Source: Streptomyces albidus (ex Kaewkla and Franco 2022) (GTDB taxonomy: Bacteria; Actinomycetota; Actinomycetes; Streptomycetales; Streptomycetaceae). From it: a DNA stretch of 32,794 nt. The translations under genes and the position numbers were made by a program. Shown one piece after another: positions 22,886-31,401 of the stretch. A model generated the notes under the pieces. The model did no database searches. It saw only the letters and a program-made list of their open reading frames with translations, and had not been told where the DNA came from. The stretch lies in contig NZ_JACBXA010000041.1 of assembly GCF_013870515.1 (NCBI RefSeq), positions 1 to 32,794 of the forward strand. The letters are read 5' to 3'. Position 1 is the stretch's first letter. Each line of letters begins with the position of its first letter.

Positions 22886-24409
22886 TCAGCTCTTCACCGA
22901 CAGATCGGCGTCGGCGTCCGCTCCTTGTGTGCCACTGCGCGGCGCCCCACGTACGTGAGCCACGAAGGAGTTGAGCTCCCGCTTGACTACGGGGGCGAGC
23001 AGGTAGAGGCCGATGATGTTGAAGACGGCCAGCATGAAGAGCACTGCGTCCGCCATGCTGATGAGGGTTTCGAGGGAGAGCAGCGAGCCGGCGACGGCGA
23101 ACACGCTGTAGATCACCTTGAAGAGCATCTCGCTGGCCCGGCTGCGGCCGAAGAGATAGCACCAGGCCTTGAGGCCGTAGTAGCCCCAGGTCAGCACCGT
23201 GGAGAACGCGAACAGCAGGACTGCGACGGTAAGAAGGTGCGGGAACCACGGCAGCACGGTGCCGAAGGCGTCCGAGGTGACGGAGACGCCCTCGACTTCC
23301 TTGCCCACCTTCCAGCTGGCGGGCTTGGCGATGACGATGGTGAGTGCCGTCATCGTGCAGATGACGACCGTGTCGATGAACGGTTCCAGGAGCGCGACCA
23401 GGCCCTCGCTGGCGGGGTGCTTCGTCTTCACCGCGGAATGTGCGATGGGCGCGGACCCCAGCCCTGCCTCGTTCGAGAAAGCGGCGCGCTGGAAACCGAC
23501 GATAAGAGCGCCGATGACGCCACCCGCGACACCCTCCGGATTGAACGCGCCGTCGATGATCGTGCCGATAGCACCGGGCACCGCACCGGCGTTCCATCCG
23601 ATGACCGCCAAGCAGGCCAGGACGTACATGATCGCCATGGCCGGTACGAGGCGACTCGTAACTGAGGCGATGGAGCGTATGCCACCGATCAACACGATGC
23701 CCACCAGAGCGGCAACCAGCACTCCGAAGAAGAGGGCGCCGCCCGAGGAACCGAGAGGACCGTCGTCGCCGCCTGTGGTGGCGGCGAGCTGGGTGTAACT
23801 CTGGTTGATCTGGAACAGGTTGCCGCCGAAGAGGCCGAAGAAGAGGATCATGATCGAGGCGAGACCGGCGAGGATGGAGCCGAAGATTTTGCCGGGATTT
23901 CCGAAGCGGTCAGCAAGCCCTTTCGGGAGGTAGTGCATGGGGCCGCCCGAGACGGTGCCGTCCTCGTGCTCCTCGCGGTACTTCACACCGAGGGTGACCT
24001 CGACGAACTTCGTGGCCATGCCGAGCAGGCCACACAAGATCATCCAGAAAGTCGCGCCCGCGCCGCCGATGCTCACAGCGACGCCTACACCGGCTATGTT
24101 GCCGAGTCCGACCGTGCCGGAGACCGCGGCGGTCAGTGCCTGGAAGTGGTTGACCTCGCCGGGGGAACCCGACTCGTCGTGCTTCCCGCGTACGACGTCG
24201 ATCGCGAGCTTGAACTTGCGGAACTGGACGACGCCGAACCATGTGGTGAAGACCAGGCCGGCGACCACGAGCCAGGCAACGATGAGAGGCAGCTCCGTGC
24301 CGCCGACGGGAACAGCATAGAAAACGACTTCGGTCAGCCAGGTGGCGACGGGGTCGAAGAGGGAATTTACGGCTTTGTCGATGCTGTTCGTCACAGATTC
24401 GAGTGACAT
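22886..24409 (-). CDS. agcS: Alanine/glycine:cation symporter (AGCS family)
   Basis: The 507-residue inner-membrane protein has about 11 helices. The family signature is clear: ALTAAVSGTVGLGNIAGVGV followed by AVSIGGAGATFWMILCGLLG, then KYREEHEDGTVSGGPMHYLP and FSNEAGLGSAPIAHSAVKT. It imports alanine or glycine with sodium in characterised members. AGGACACCC precedes ATG 24409. It is a single leftward gene. It is bracketed by the intact msrA (upstream) and a duplicated msrA 3' end (downstream), which suggests it was inserted. I looked for a glycine riboswitch in the leader and saw none. Confidence 0.92.
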   Translation of the reverse strand: MSLESVTNSIDKAVNSLFDPVATWLTEVVFYAVPVGGTELPLIVAWLVVAGLVFTTWFGVVQFRKFKLAIDVVRGKHDESGSPGEVNHFQALTAAVSGTVGLGNIAGVGVAVSIGGAGATFWMILCGLLGMATKFVEVTLGVKYREEHEDGTVSGGPMHYLPKGLADRFGNPGKIFGSILAGLASIMILFFGLFGGNLFQINQSYTQLAATTGGDDGPLGSSGGALFFGVLVAALVGIVLIGGIRSIASVTSRLVPAMAIMYVLACLAVIGWNAGAVPGAIGTIIDGAFNPEGVAGGVIGALIVGFQRAAFSNEAGLGSAPIAHSAVKTKHPASEGLVALLEPFIDTVVICTMTALTIVIAKPASWKVGKEVEGVSVTSDAFGTVLPWFPHLLTVAVLLFAFSTVLTWGYYGLKAWCYLFGRSRASEMLFKVIYSVFAVAGSLLSLETLISMADAVLFMLAVFNIIGLYLLAPVVKRELNSFVAHVRGAPRSGTQGADADADLSVKS

Positions 24410-24706
24410 GGGTGTCCTAACAGGAGCGGAACTGTCCGAAGTGCGCCTGGACGAGCAGGCTGCCTCGCCGCGCGTAAAGCAGCGACGTTCAACGGGCTCT
24501 CCAGAAGAGAACTCTGGAAGAGCGGGTGAAAGTCGAGCTGTCAGTTCCTATCACGCATGTCAGATGCTGGACATTGCGGAGGTCACATATCTGAGGATGG
24601 CCGCGATGGGCAGCCTTGCCACCACCCTCAGTAGCTGTACGAGGGGAGAACGACTTCCGTCATGTCAGTTGGTACAGATCAGCCAAGAGGCCCGGAGTCG
24701 TCGGCC
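24410..24706 (-). other. Leader region of agcS
   Basis: About 300 bp between msrA and agcS has no gene. An imperfect dyad ATGTC...GACAT (about 24558-24575) and a 6-bp repeat TCCAGA/TCTGGA (about 24500-24517) are visible. GC is slightly lower than in the flanks. No clear promoter or riboswitch was found. Confidence 0.35.
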
Positions 24707-25399
24707 TCAGCTCTCCGTCTTGGTCACCCCCACCGGGCAGGAGACGCCCGTGCCGCCGATGCCGCAGTAGCCCGCGGGGTTCTTGTCCAGGTACTGCTGG
24801 TGGTAGCCCTCGGCCGGGTAGAAGGGGCGGTCCTCCGCCGGAAGGATCTCCGTCGTGATGGCGGCATGTCCGGCCGAGGTGAGGACCTTCTGGTACGCGT
24901 CCCGTGAGGCCTCCGCCTCAGACTGCTGCGCGGTGCCCTGCGGCCTCCCCGACAACGTGTGGGGGTGGGTGTAGATCGCCGAACGGTACTGCGTACCCCT
25001 GTCGTTGCCCTGGCGGAAGCCCTGTGTGGGGTCGTGGGACTCCCAGAAGAGCTTGAGCAGCGTGCCGTACGAGATCTTCGACGGGTCGAAGACCACACGT
25101 ACCGCCTCGGTGTGCCCGGTCATGCCCGAACAGACCTCTTCGTACGAAGGGTTCGGGGTCTGACCGCCCTGGTATCCGACGAGGGTCGTCCAGACGCCGT
25201 CGGCACGCCAGAAGATCCGCTCCGCTCCCCAGAAGCAGCCCATGCCGAAGTCGGCGACTTCGAGGCCCTCCGGGTAGGGACCGAGCAGCGGATTGCCGAG
25301 GACCGTGTGGCGCTCCGGCACCGAGAACTCCCGCTCGGGGCGGCCCGGAAGGGCCTCCTCCGCGGTCGGGAGGTGATTCTTGTGGCTGCCGAACAACAT
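24707..25399 (-). CDS. msrA: Peptide methionine-S-sulfoxide reductase MsrA (canonical)
   Basis: The 230-residue protein reduces free and protein-bound methionine-S-sulfoxide. All hallmarks are intact: Cys55 in GMGCFWGAE, the substrate tyrosines in [12 protein letters not shown] and [11 protein letters not shown], Glu in GMTGHTEAV, and the resolving cysteines in GYCGIGG and VSCP. A short insertion ([13 protein letters not shown]) follows [17 protein letters not shown] lies 7 bases before ATG 25399. It is a paralogue of the divergent msrA at 15399, sharing [20 protein letters not shown] exactly. Its last 50 bases are duplicated at 22628-22675. Confidence 0.95.
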   Translation of the reverse strand: MLFGSHKNHLPTAEEALPGRPEREFSVPERHTVLGNPLLGPYPEGLEVADFGMGCFWGAERIFWRADGVWTTLVGYQGGQTPNPSYEEVCSGMTGHTEAVRVVFDPSKISYGTLLKLFWESHDPTQGFRQGNDRGTQYRSAIYTHPHTLSGRPQGTAQQSEAEASRDAYQKVLTSAGHAAITTEILPAEDRPFYPAEGYHQQYLDKNPAGYCGIGGTGVSCPVGVTKTES

Positions 25400-25435
25400 G
25401 GCGGAACTCCCGTCCTACGTACGCGTGTGTCCTTC

Positions 25436-25738
25436 TCAGTCGCCGGAGCCGGGGCGTTCTCCGTCCTTGGACGCCGACGAGGTGGCCGAGGCCTTCGAGG
25501 AGGAGGTGGCCGTGGCGGCGCCGGTCTGCGCGCTGCCGCCCGAATCCGGCTCACTCTCCTCGAAGTCGACCTTGTTCATGTGCCGGTGCATCGACTTCAT
25601 CAGCATCCACACCGCGATGCCCATCGCGGCGAAGACGATGAAGCCGAGGACGCCCGGAGTCACCTTGTTCTCGTCCAGGTCCTTCGCGAAGGGGAGGAGC
25701 TGGACCACGGTGGTCTGCGTCGGACTGGTCAGGGTCAT
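25436..25738 (-). CDS. Small single-pass membrane protein beside mca
   Basis: The 100-residue protein has one membrane helix (about 29-47, VLGFIVFAAMGIAVWMLM) followed by KSMHRHMNKVDFEESE and a Ser/Ala/Gly-rich disordered tail. This small protein regularly accompanies mca in Streptomyces as far as I recall. ATG 25738 lies 4 bases after the mca stop, so it is co-transcribed. Function unknown. Confidence 0.8.
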   Translation of the reverse strand: MTLTSPTQTTVVQLLPFAKDLDENKVTPGVLGFIVFAAMGIAVWMLMKSMHRHMNKVDFEESEPDSGGSAQTGAATATSSSKASATSSASKDGERPGSGD

Positions 25739-25742
25739 GTCT

Positions 25743-26612
25743 TCAATTGTCGCGGATGCCCGCGAAGAGGTCGTCCTCGGGTAGCGAGGTGTCCACCAGC
25801 GACTTCGCCAGCTCGTACTCCTCCGTCGGCCAGACCTCCCGCTGGAACTCCAGCGGGACCCGGAACCAGCCCCCGTCGGGATCGATCTGTGTGGCGTGCG
25901 CGATCAACGCCTTGTCGCGGATCTCGAAGAAGTCCCCGCAGGGCACGTAGGTGGTGAGGGTGCGCTCGCGGCCCATCGACTTCCACCGCTCGAGCCACTC
26001 GCCGTACGGGGAGTCCAGCCCGCGCTCGACGAGCGCGTCGTGCAGAGCCTGCGTGCGCGGACGGTTGAAGCCCTGGTTGTAGTAGATCTTCTGCGGCTGC
26101 CAGGCGGGACCTGCCTCCGGGTACTTCCCCGGGTCGCCCGCCGCCTCGAAGGCGGCCATCGAGATCTTGTGGGTCATGATGTGGTCCGGGTGCGGATAGC
26201 CGCCGTTCTCGTCGTACGTGGTGACCACGTGCGGCTTGAACTCGCGGATCAGGCGCACCAGGGCGCCCGCTGCGAAGTCGACGTCCTGCACCGCGAAACA
26301 GCCCTCCGGCAGCGGAGGCAGGGGATCGCCCTCGGGGAGCCCGGAGTCGACGAAGCCGAGCCACGCCTGCTTCACGCCGAGGATCTCCCGGGCTTCGTCC
26401 ATCTCCTTCTTGCGCACCTCGTGGATGTGTTCCTCGATGTACGGGTCGCCCTGGAGCTTGGGGTTGAGGATGGAGCCGCGTTCGCCTCCGGTGCAGGTGG
26501 CGACCAGTACGTCCACCCCCTCGGACACGTACTTGGCCATCGTGGCGGCACCCTTGCTCGACTCGTCGTCGGGGTGCGCGTGCACGGCCATCAGTCGCAG
26601 CTGGTCAGTCAA
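25743..26612 (-). CDS. mca: Mycothiol S-conjugate amidase
   Basis: The 289-residue zinc hydrolase cleaves mycothiol S-conjugates to a mercapturic acid and GlcN-Ins, part of actinobacterial detoxification. The MshB/Mca motif AVHAHPDDESSKG supplies His13 and Asp16, and YPHPDHIMTH supplies His144. CTGGERGSILNPKLQGDPYI and the C-terminal WPTEEYELAKSLVDTSLPED favour Mca over MshB. The start is TTG 26612 with GAGGA 7 bases upstream; an ATG eight codons in would cut the conserved N-terminus. It leads the operon with the small membrane protein and is divergent from DUF4307, a conserved order. Confidence 0.94.
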   Translation of the reverse strand: MTDQLRLMAVHAHPDDESSKGAATMAKYVSEGVDVLVATCTGGERGSILNPKLQGDPYIEEHIHEVRKKEMDEAREILGVKQAWLGFVDSGLPEGDPLPPLPEGCFAVQDVDFAAGALVRLIREFKPHVVTTYDENGGYPHPDHIMTHKISMAAFEAAGDPGKYPEAGPAWQPQKIYYNQGFNRPRTQALHDALVERGLDSPYGEWLERWKSMGRERTLTTYVPCGDFFEIRDKALIAHATQIDPDGGWFRVPLEFQREVWPTEEYELAKSLVDTSLPEDDLFAGIRDN

Positions 26613-26723
26613 GACTTGATCCTCGTCAACTCGTCACGGCGGGCGCCTCCTATAGTGACCGAATCGGCACCCCGATGTATTCCCGATTCCCACCACCCCT
26701 GACGTGACTGAAATGGACCGGCC

Positions 26724-27185
26724 ATGGTTGACGTGCGAGCGGAAGCCGGCGGAGAGCGCGCCCCGGGTTCCACAGGCCTGCCGCAGGACCGGTACGGGCG
26801 TTCCGGCAGCGGCGAGCGCGACGCCCGGACCGACCGCAGGCTGAAGATCGTCGGTGCGGTGCTGGGCGTGCTGGGGCTGGCCGGGATCGGCTGGCTCGGC
26901 GCCTCCTACATCTCCGGCCAGGAGGTGAGCGGCGAGATGATCAAGTTCAAGGTCGTCTCCGACCGCGCCGTCGAGGTGCACCTGGAGGTCCGTAAGGACG
27001 CGGGCGCCGAGGGCGTGTGCACGCTGCGTGCCCTTGCTGCCGACGGCGGTGAGGTGGGGCGCAAGGACGTCCCGGTCGGAGGTGCCCGTGAGCAGGTGGA
27101 CACGGTGGTCTCCGTACGCACGACGGCGCGCGCGACGAGCAGCGAGCTCGTCGGGTGCGAATCGCAGGGGACCGAAGGTCACTGA
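26724..27185 (+). CDS. DUF4307 family membrane-anchored protein
   Basis: The 153-residue protein has a polar N-terminus (DRYGRSGSGERDARTDRRLK), one membrane helix at about 42-62 (VGAVLGVLGLAGIGWLGASY) and an extracytoplasmic beta domain with ISGQEVSGEMIKFKVVSDRA, VEVHLEVRKDAGAEGVCTLR and two cysteines. This is the DUF4307 layout, of unknown function, typically between mca and greA. The ribosome binding site is weak. A TATAGT element at about 26651 may be its -10. Confidence 0.85.
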   Translation: MVDVRAEAGGERAPGSTGLPQDRYGRSGSGERDARTDRRLKIVGAVLGVLGLAGIGWLGASYISGQEVSGEMIKFKVVSDRAVEVHLEVRKDAGAEGVCTLRALAADGGEVGRKDVPVGGAREQVDTVVSVRTTARATSSELVGCESQGTEGH

Positions 27186-27317
27186 GCTCGCACGCAGCGT
27201 TCGTCCACCTTCCCTTTTCGGCCGGAATTGTTAGGCTCGTAGTTTCCGCCCGGCCCTGAAGGTGCAGCCTGAGGGTCAGGGCGATGTTTTGTTTCCCAGT
27301 ACCGACGAGGAGCACCT

Positions 27318-27815
27318 GTGACCCAGACCAGCGACAACGTCACCTGGCTCACCCAGGAGGCGTACGACCAGCTCAAGGCGGAGCTGGACTACCTGTCGGG
27401 TCCTGCACGTACCGAGATCTCCAAGAAGATCGAGGCGGCTCGCGAGGAAGGTGACCTCCGCGAGAACGGCGGGTACCACGCAGCCAAGGAGGAGCAGGGC
27501 AAGCAGGAGCTGCGCGTGCGCCAGCTCCAGCAGCTGCTGGAGAACGCGAAGGTCGGCGAGGCTCCTGCGGACACCGGTGTGGTGGCCCCCGGCATGGTCG
27601 TGACGATCGCCTTCGACGGCGACGAGGACGACACGGTGAGCTTCCTGCTCGCGTCGCGTGAGTACGCGAGCTCGGAGATCGAGACGTACTCCCCGCAGTC
27701 TCCGCTGGGCAGCGGCGTGAACGGCAAGAAGGTCGGTGCGGAAGCGCAGTACGAGCTTCCCAACGGCAAGCTGGCGTCGGTCAAGATCCTGGAGGCCAAG
27801 CCTTATCAGGGCTGA
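27318..27815 (+). CDS. greA: Transcription elongation factor GreA
   Basis: The 165-residue factor rescues backtracked RNA polymerase by stimulating transcript cleavage. The N-terminal coiled coil contains IEAAREEGDLRENGGYHAAK, with the acidic tip Asp46 and Glu49. The C-terminal globular domain has the usual PQSPLGSGVNGKKVG and ending. GAGGAG lies 6 bases before GTG 27318. It has a strong hairpin terminator after it. As in other actinobacteria it follows mca and DUF4307. Confidence 0.96.
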   Translation: MTQTSDNVTWLTQEAYDQLKAELDYLSGPARTEISKKIEAAREEGDLRENGGYHAAKEEQGKQELRVRQLQQLLENAKVGEAPADTGVVAPGMVVTIAFDGDEDDTVSFLLASREYASSEIETYSPQSPLGSGVNGKKVGAEAQYELPNGKLASVKILEAKPYQG

Positions 27816-27842
27816 GGCGCCGGACCATGAAACGGACGGAGA

Positions 27843-27885
27843 CAAAGCAGTGGGCCCCGACTGACGGTCGGGGCCCACTGCTTTG
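27843..27885. terminator. Bidirectional hairpin terminator, 19-bp perfect stem
   Basis: Arms 27843-27861 and 27867-27885 are exact complements with a 5-base loop (TGACG). The outer AAAG/CTTT provides short A- and T-tracts in both directions. It separates the convergent greA and ABC permease genes. Confidence 0.9.
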
Positions 27886-27901
27886 AGATGTCGCCGTTGC
27901 C

Positions 27902-28768
27902 TCAGGAGTTCGCCGACTTGTACTTGCGCACCGCCAGCGTGCGGAAGAGCGCGATGATCAGGATCGACCAGATCAGCGAGGCCCAGCCCGGGTGCTGCAT
28001 CGGCCACGCGTCCGGAATCGGATACCTCGGCGGGAGGTTGCCGAACAGCTCACGGCAGGCCTGCACCGTGGCGCTGAAGGGATTCCACTCGGCGATGTGC
28101 CGCAGCACCGACGGCATGTTCTGGGACGGCACGAAGGCGTTCGAGATGAACGTCAGCGGGAACAGCCAGATCAGGCCACCGGAGGTGGCCGCCTCGGGGC
28201 TGCGGACGGTCAGGCCGATCAGGGCGCCGATCCAGGTGAAGGCGTACCCCAGGAGGAGCAGCAGCCCGAACCCGGCCAGCACCTTCAGCCCGTTCTCGTG
28301 CGTGCGCCAGCCGACGAGCGCCGCGACGAGCGCCAGCACTATCAGCGTCAGGCCGGTCTGCACGAGGTCGGCGAGCGTACGGCCGGTGAGCACCGCGCCG
28401 CGGGCCATCGGCAGGGAACGGAAGCGGTCGATCAGACCCTTGTGCATGTCCTCCGCGATGCCTGCGCCCGCGCCCGCGGTGGCGAAGGTGACCGTCTGGG
28501 CGAAGATGCCGGCCATCAGGAACTCGCGGTAAAGGGCCGGGTCCAGGCCGGCGCCGGGGAGGTTGATGGAGCCGCCGAAGACGTAGCTGAAGAGCACCAC
28601 GAACATGATGGGCTGGAAGAGCCCGAAGATGACGACCTCGGGGATGCGCAGCATCCGGATGAGGTTGCGCTTCGCCATGGTGAGCGAGTCCTTGACGGAC
28701 TGGCGCAGAGCGCCGCCGGCCGGGGCGGCGGGACGGGGAGCCGTCGGTGCCGAGGTACTGGCAGTCAC
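27902..28768 (-). CDS. ABC-2 type transporter permease (DrrB-like)
   Basis: The 288-residue permease has about six membrane helices after a Pro/Ala-rich start. ABC-2 landmarks are present: RNLIRMLRIPEVVIFGLFQP, EDMHKGLIDRFRSLPMARGA, and WNPFSATVQACRELFGN near the C-terminus. GTG 28768 overlaps the ATPase stop (GTGA at 28765-28768). It forms an exporter of DrrAB type with the upstream ATPase, possibly for lipids or drugs. No resistance is demonstrated by sequence. Confidence 0.9.
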   Translation of the reverse strand: MTASTSAPTAPRPAAPAGGALRQSVKDSLTMAKRNLIRMLRIPEVVIFGLFQPIMFVVLFSYVFGGSINLPGAGLDPALYREFLMAGIFAQTVTFATAGAGAGIAEDMHKGLIDRFRSLPMARGAVLTGRTLADLVQTGLTLIVLALVAALVGWRTHENGLKVLAGFGLLLLLGYAFTWIGALIGLTVRSPEAATSGGLIWLFPLTFISNAFVPSQNMPSVLRHIAEWNPFSATVQACRELFGNLPPRYPIPDAWPMQHPGWASLIWSILIIALFRTLAVRKYKSANS

Positions 28769-29817
28769 TTGACGGCCTCCTTCTTCTGCTTCCGGGACTT
28801 CCGCTGCTTCTTGCCGCTCGCCTCGGCCTCGGCGTCCGGTGCGGCGACGCCGTTCTCTTCCTCTTCGGCCGCGTGGCCGGTGAGGGTGATGAAGACGTCG
28901 TCGAGGGTGGGGCGGCGGAGGCCGATGTCGTCGATCTCGATGCCGCGAGAGTCCAGCTCGCGGATGACCTCGGCGAGCAGCTTCGCGCCGCCGGCGACCG
29001 GGACCGTGAGCCTGCGGGTGTGCTGTTCGACCGTGACGCCGCTCTGTGCGGAGCCCTGGACGCTGTGCTTGCCGAGGATCGCCTCGGCCGCGCCGATCTC
29101 CTCGCGCTCGTGTACGACGACCTCGATCCGCTCGCCGCCCGTCTGGGCCTTGAGCTGGTCGGACGTGCCCCGGGCGATGACCTTGCCGTGGTCGACCACG
29201 GCGATGTCGTGGGCGAGGCGGTCGGCTTCTTCCAGATACTGCGTGGTGAGAAGGAGCGTGGTGCCGCCTGCGACCAACTCTTCTATGACCTCCCACAGTT
29301 GAAGCCGGTTGCGGGGGTCGAGGCCGGTGGTCGGCTCGTCCATGAACATCACGGGCGGGCTGACGACCAGGGCGGCCGCGAGGTCGAGACGCCGGCGCAT
29401 GCCGCCGGAGTAGGTCTTCGCGGTGCGGTCCGCGGCGTCGGCGAGGTTGAAGCGGTCGAGCAGCTGGGCGGCTCGCGCCTTCGCGTCGCGCGAGGAGAGC
29501 TGGTAGAGCTGGCCGACCATCTGCAGGTTCTCCCTGCCGGTCAGGTATTCGTCGATGGCGGCGAACTGGCCGGACAGGCCGATGGAGCGCCGCACTTCGT
29601 TGGGCTGCTTGAGCACGTCGAGCCCGGCTACGACCGCCTTGCCGCTGTCGGGCTGGATGAGGGTCGTGAGGACGCGTACGGCGGTGGTCTTCCCGGCGCC
29701 GTTCGGCCCGAGCAGACCCAGGACGGTGCCCTCGGGGACATCGAGGTCGACGCCGTCCAGTGCCCTTACCTCGCCGAAGGTCTTGACCAGACCCTCCGCG
29801 TAAATGGCGCCTGGCAT
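28765..29817 (-). CDS. ABC transporter ATP-binding protein (DrrA-like)
   Basis: The 350-residue ATPase has Walker A GPNGAGKTT (37-45), signature YSGGMRRRLD (136-145) and Walker B VMFMDEPT (156-163). The H-loop position reads LLTTQYLEEAD, with Gln as is usual in the DrrA family. A C-terminal DrrA-type domain (about 230-320, ending RRPTLDDVFITLTG) is followed by a Lys/Arg-rich tail (KKQRKSRKQKKEAVK) that is longer than usual. GGGAG precedes ATG 29817. It couples to the DrrB-like permease by an overlap. The promoter region upstream has several dyads. Confidence 0.92.
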   Translation of the reverse strand: MPGAIYAEGLVKTFGEVRALDGVDLDVPEGTVLGLLGPNGAGKTTAVRVLTTLIQPDSGKAVVAGLDVLKQPNEVRRSIGLSGQFAAIDEYLTGRENLQMVGQLYQLSSRDAKARAAQLLDRFNLADAADRTAKTYSGGMRRRLDLAAALVVSPPVMFMDEPTTGLDPRNRLQLWEVIEELVAGGTTLLLTTQYLEEADRLAHDIAVVDHGKVIARGTSDQLKAQTGGERIEVVVHEREEIGAAEAILGKHSVQGSAQSGVTVEQHTRRLTVPVAGGAKLLAEVIRELDSRGIEIDDIGLRRPTLDDVFITLTGHAAEEEENGVAAPDAEAEASGKKQRKSRKQKKEAVK

Positions 29818-29866
29818 AGGTGGGCTCCCAGGGTGTGGAGAAGTGGGTTGTGAATGGTACGCACAC

Positions 29867-29884
29867 CGGATATGTCCGGCATAT
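29867..29884. promoter_or_regulatory. Interlocked palindromes in the ABC operon leader
   Basis: CCGGA-TATG-TCCGG and ATATG-TCCGG-CATAT overlap. They lie in the predicted 5' leader of the ABC operon and may be an operator or alternative RNA hairpins. Confidence 0.4.
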
Positions 29885-29920
29885 AGCGGCGACTGTTGTT
29901 CCGCGCATGCGCAGGACAGC

Positions 29921-29950
29921 AGTATGTGTGGACGCGATACATCGCGTCAA
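29921..29950 (-). promoter_or_regulatory. Probable promoter of the DrrAB operon, with palindrome 29931-29948
   Basis: On the minus strand TTGACG (29950-29945) and CATACT (29926-29921) are 18 bp apart. A perfect 8-2-8 palindrome GACGCGAT-AC-ATCGCGTC (29931-29948) overlaps the -35 and spacer, the usual place for a TetR-type repressor. The leader would be about 97 bases. Confidence 0.5.
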
Positions 29951-29956
29951 TGGAAT

Positions 29957-29971
29957 TCGCGACAGTCGCGA
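29957..29971. promoter_or_regulatory. Perfect 7-1-7 palindrome upstream of the ABC operon
   Basis: TCGCGAC-A-GTCGCGA lies just upstream of the predicted -35 and downstream of the convergent end of the lyase gene. It may be an activator or repressor site or a short terminator for the lyase gene. Confidence 0.4.
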
Positions 29972-30005
29972 GTGCGGACGGGATCTCCCGTCGGACGTGC
30001 GGAGG

Positions 30006-31238
30006 TCAGCGGGTCAGGACCACCGTGTATCCGGCGGACCGCAGAAGGTCCGCGACGTCCTTGCAGTGCTCCGGGCCCTTCGTCTCCAAGTGCAGCTCCA
30101 CCTCCACCTCGTCGAGCCCGAGCCGCGGATCGGTCCGTACGTGACTCACGTCCAGGACGTTAGCGTCGGCCACTGACAACTCCCTCAGCAGCGCCGCCAG
30201 GGCCCCGGGCCGGTCCGTCAGCCGCAGCCTCAGGGACAGATACCGGCCGGCCGCTGCCATGCCGTGCCGCAGCGTCCGCTGCATCACCAGTGGATCGACG
30301 TTGCCCCCCGACAGCACGGCCACCACGGGGCCTTCGAAGGACTCCGGACGGGACAGCAGCGCCGCCACCGGACTCGCCCCCGCCGGCTCCACGACCAGCT
30401 TGGCCCGCTCCAGGCAGAGCAGCAGCGCGCTGGAGAGCGCGTCTTCGGACACCGTACGTACCTCGTCGACGAGGTCGCCAACGATTTTGAACGGCACGTC
30501 CCCGGGCCGTCCCACCTTGATCCCGTCGGCCATCGTCGAGACCGAGTCCAGCGACATCGGCTTGCCCGCCGCGAGGGACGGGGGATAGGCCGCCGCGCCC
30601 TCCGCCTGCACGCCGACCAGCCGTACGTCGGGCCGCAGCTGCTTGACCGCCACCGCGATGCCCGCGAGCAGCCCGCCGCCGCCCACGCCCACCACGATCG
30701 TGCGCACCTCCGGGCACTGCTCCAGGATCTCCAGTCCGAGAGTGCCCTGTCCGGCCACCACGTCGGGGTGGTCGAAGGGGTGGATGAGGACGGCTCCGGT
30801 CTCGTCCGCGTACTGCTGGGCCGCCCGGAGCGTCTCGTCGACGACCTGGCCCTCCAGGCGCACCTCCGCCCCGTAGTCACGGGTCGCGGCGACCTTCGGC
30901 AGAGGTGCGCCCTCCGGCATGAAGACCGTGGAGGTCACGCCCAGCAGGGACGCCGCCAGCGCCACCCCCTGCGCGTGGTTGCCGGCGCTCGCGGCGACCA
31001 CGCCGCGAGCCCGCTCCTCGGTGCTCAGCCCGGCGATGCGCACGTATGCGCCGCGGAGTTTGAACGAGCCGGTGCGCTGGAGGTTCTCGCACTTGAGGTG
31101 CACGGGGGAGCCGACGAGCGAGCTGAGGTGCCGGCTGCCTTCCAGTGACGTCGTACGGGCGACGCCGGAGAGCGTCTTCTGCGCGGCGCGGATGTCGTCG
31201 ACGGACAGCGCAGGCACATCGGCTGGAGGGGAGACCAT
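30006..31238 (-). CDS. ilvA: Threonine ammonia-lyase (threonine deaminase)
   Basis: The 410-residue fold-type II PLP enzyme converts threonine to 2-oxobutanoate and ammonia, for isoleucine synthesis or threonine degradation. The PLP lysine is Lys60 in ENLQRTGSFKLRGAY. The phosphate-binding glycine loop is VGVGGGGLLAG, and SAGNHAQGVA is typical. A C-terminal ACT domain (about 330-410, from SLRLRLTDRPGALAALL) matches the short TdcB-like form found in Streptomyces rather than the long two-ACT enzyme. ATG 31238 is preferred over an N-terminal extension to 31331 without support. It is divergent from the MarR gene. Confidence 0.92.
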   Translation of the reverse strand: MVSPPADVPALSVDDIRAAQKTLSGVARTTSLEGSRHLSSLVGSPVHLKCENLQRTGSFKLRGAYVRIAGLSTEERARGVVAASAGNHAQGVALAASLLGVTSTVFMPEGAPLPKVAATRDYGAEVRLEGQVVDETLRAAQQYADETGAVLIHPFDHPDVVAGQGTLGLEILEQCPEVRTIVVGVGGGGLLAGIAVAVKQLRPDVRLVGVQAEGAAAYPPSLAAGKPMSLDSVSTMADGIKVGRPGDVPFKIVGDLVDEVRTVSEDALSSALLLCLERAKLVVEPAGASPVAALLSRPESFEGPVVAVLSGGNVDPLVMQRTLRHGMAAAGRYLSLRLRLTDRPGALAALLRELSVADANVLDVSHVRTDPRLGLDEVEVELHLETKGPEHCKDVADLLRSAGYTVVLTR

Positions 31239-31401
31239 GGCGCCAGTCTCGCAGCTTCCCCGCGAAACGGCGGTGCAGGATACCGCCCCGGGCTGGTTCG
31301 CGCAGCGAAGGTACCGGTCGCGTCGTGGCAACGTACGCTGGTAAGTACAACGAAGTTTTTACGTGTCCTTGGAACTTCCCAAAGAAGCGAGCACCTCGGC
31401 C

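Noticed and set aside
24410..24706. Possible glycine riboswitch upstream of agcS
   Set aside because: AGCS genes often have one, but neither the conserved GGAGA-type core nor the paired aptamer pattern was found on the minus strand.
29185..29215. Gln instead of His in the H-loop of the ABC ATPase as a defect
   Set aside because: LLTTQYLEEAD with Gln is the normal form in DrrA-family ATPases as I know them.
28901..29853. Long rightward frame antisense to the DrrA-like gene
   Set aside because: It is a shadow of the ATPase, which has intact Walker and signature motifs on the minus strand.
31239..31331. N-terminal extension of threonine ammonia-lyase
   Set aside because: The extension reads across the divergent promoter region and has no conserved sequence; the standard start at 31238 gives the usual length.
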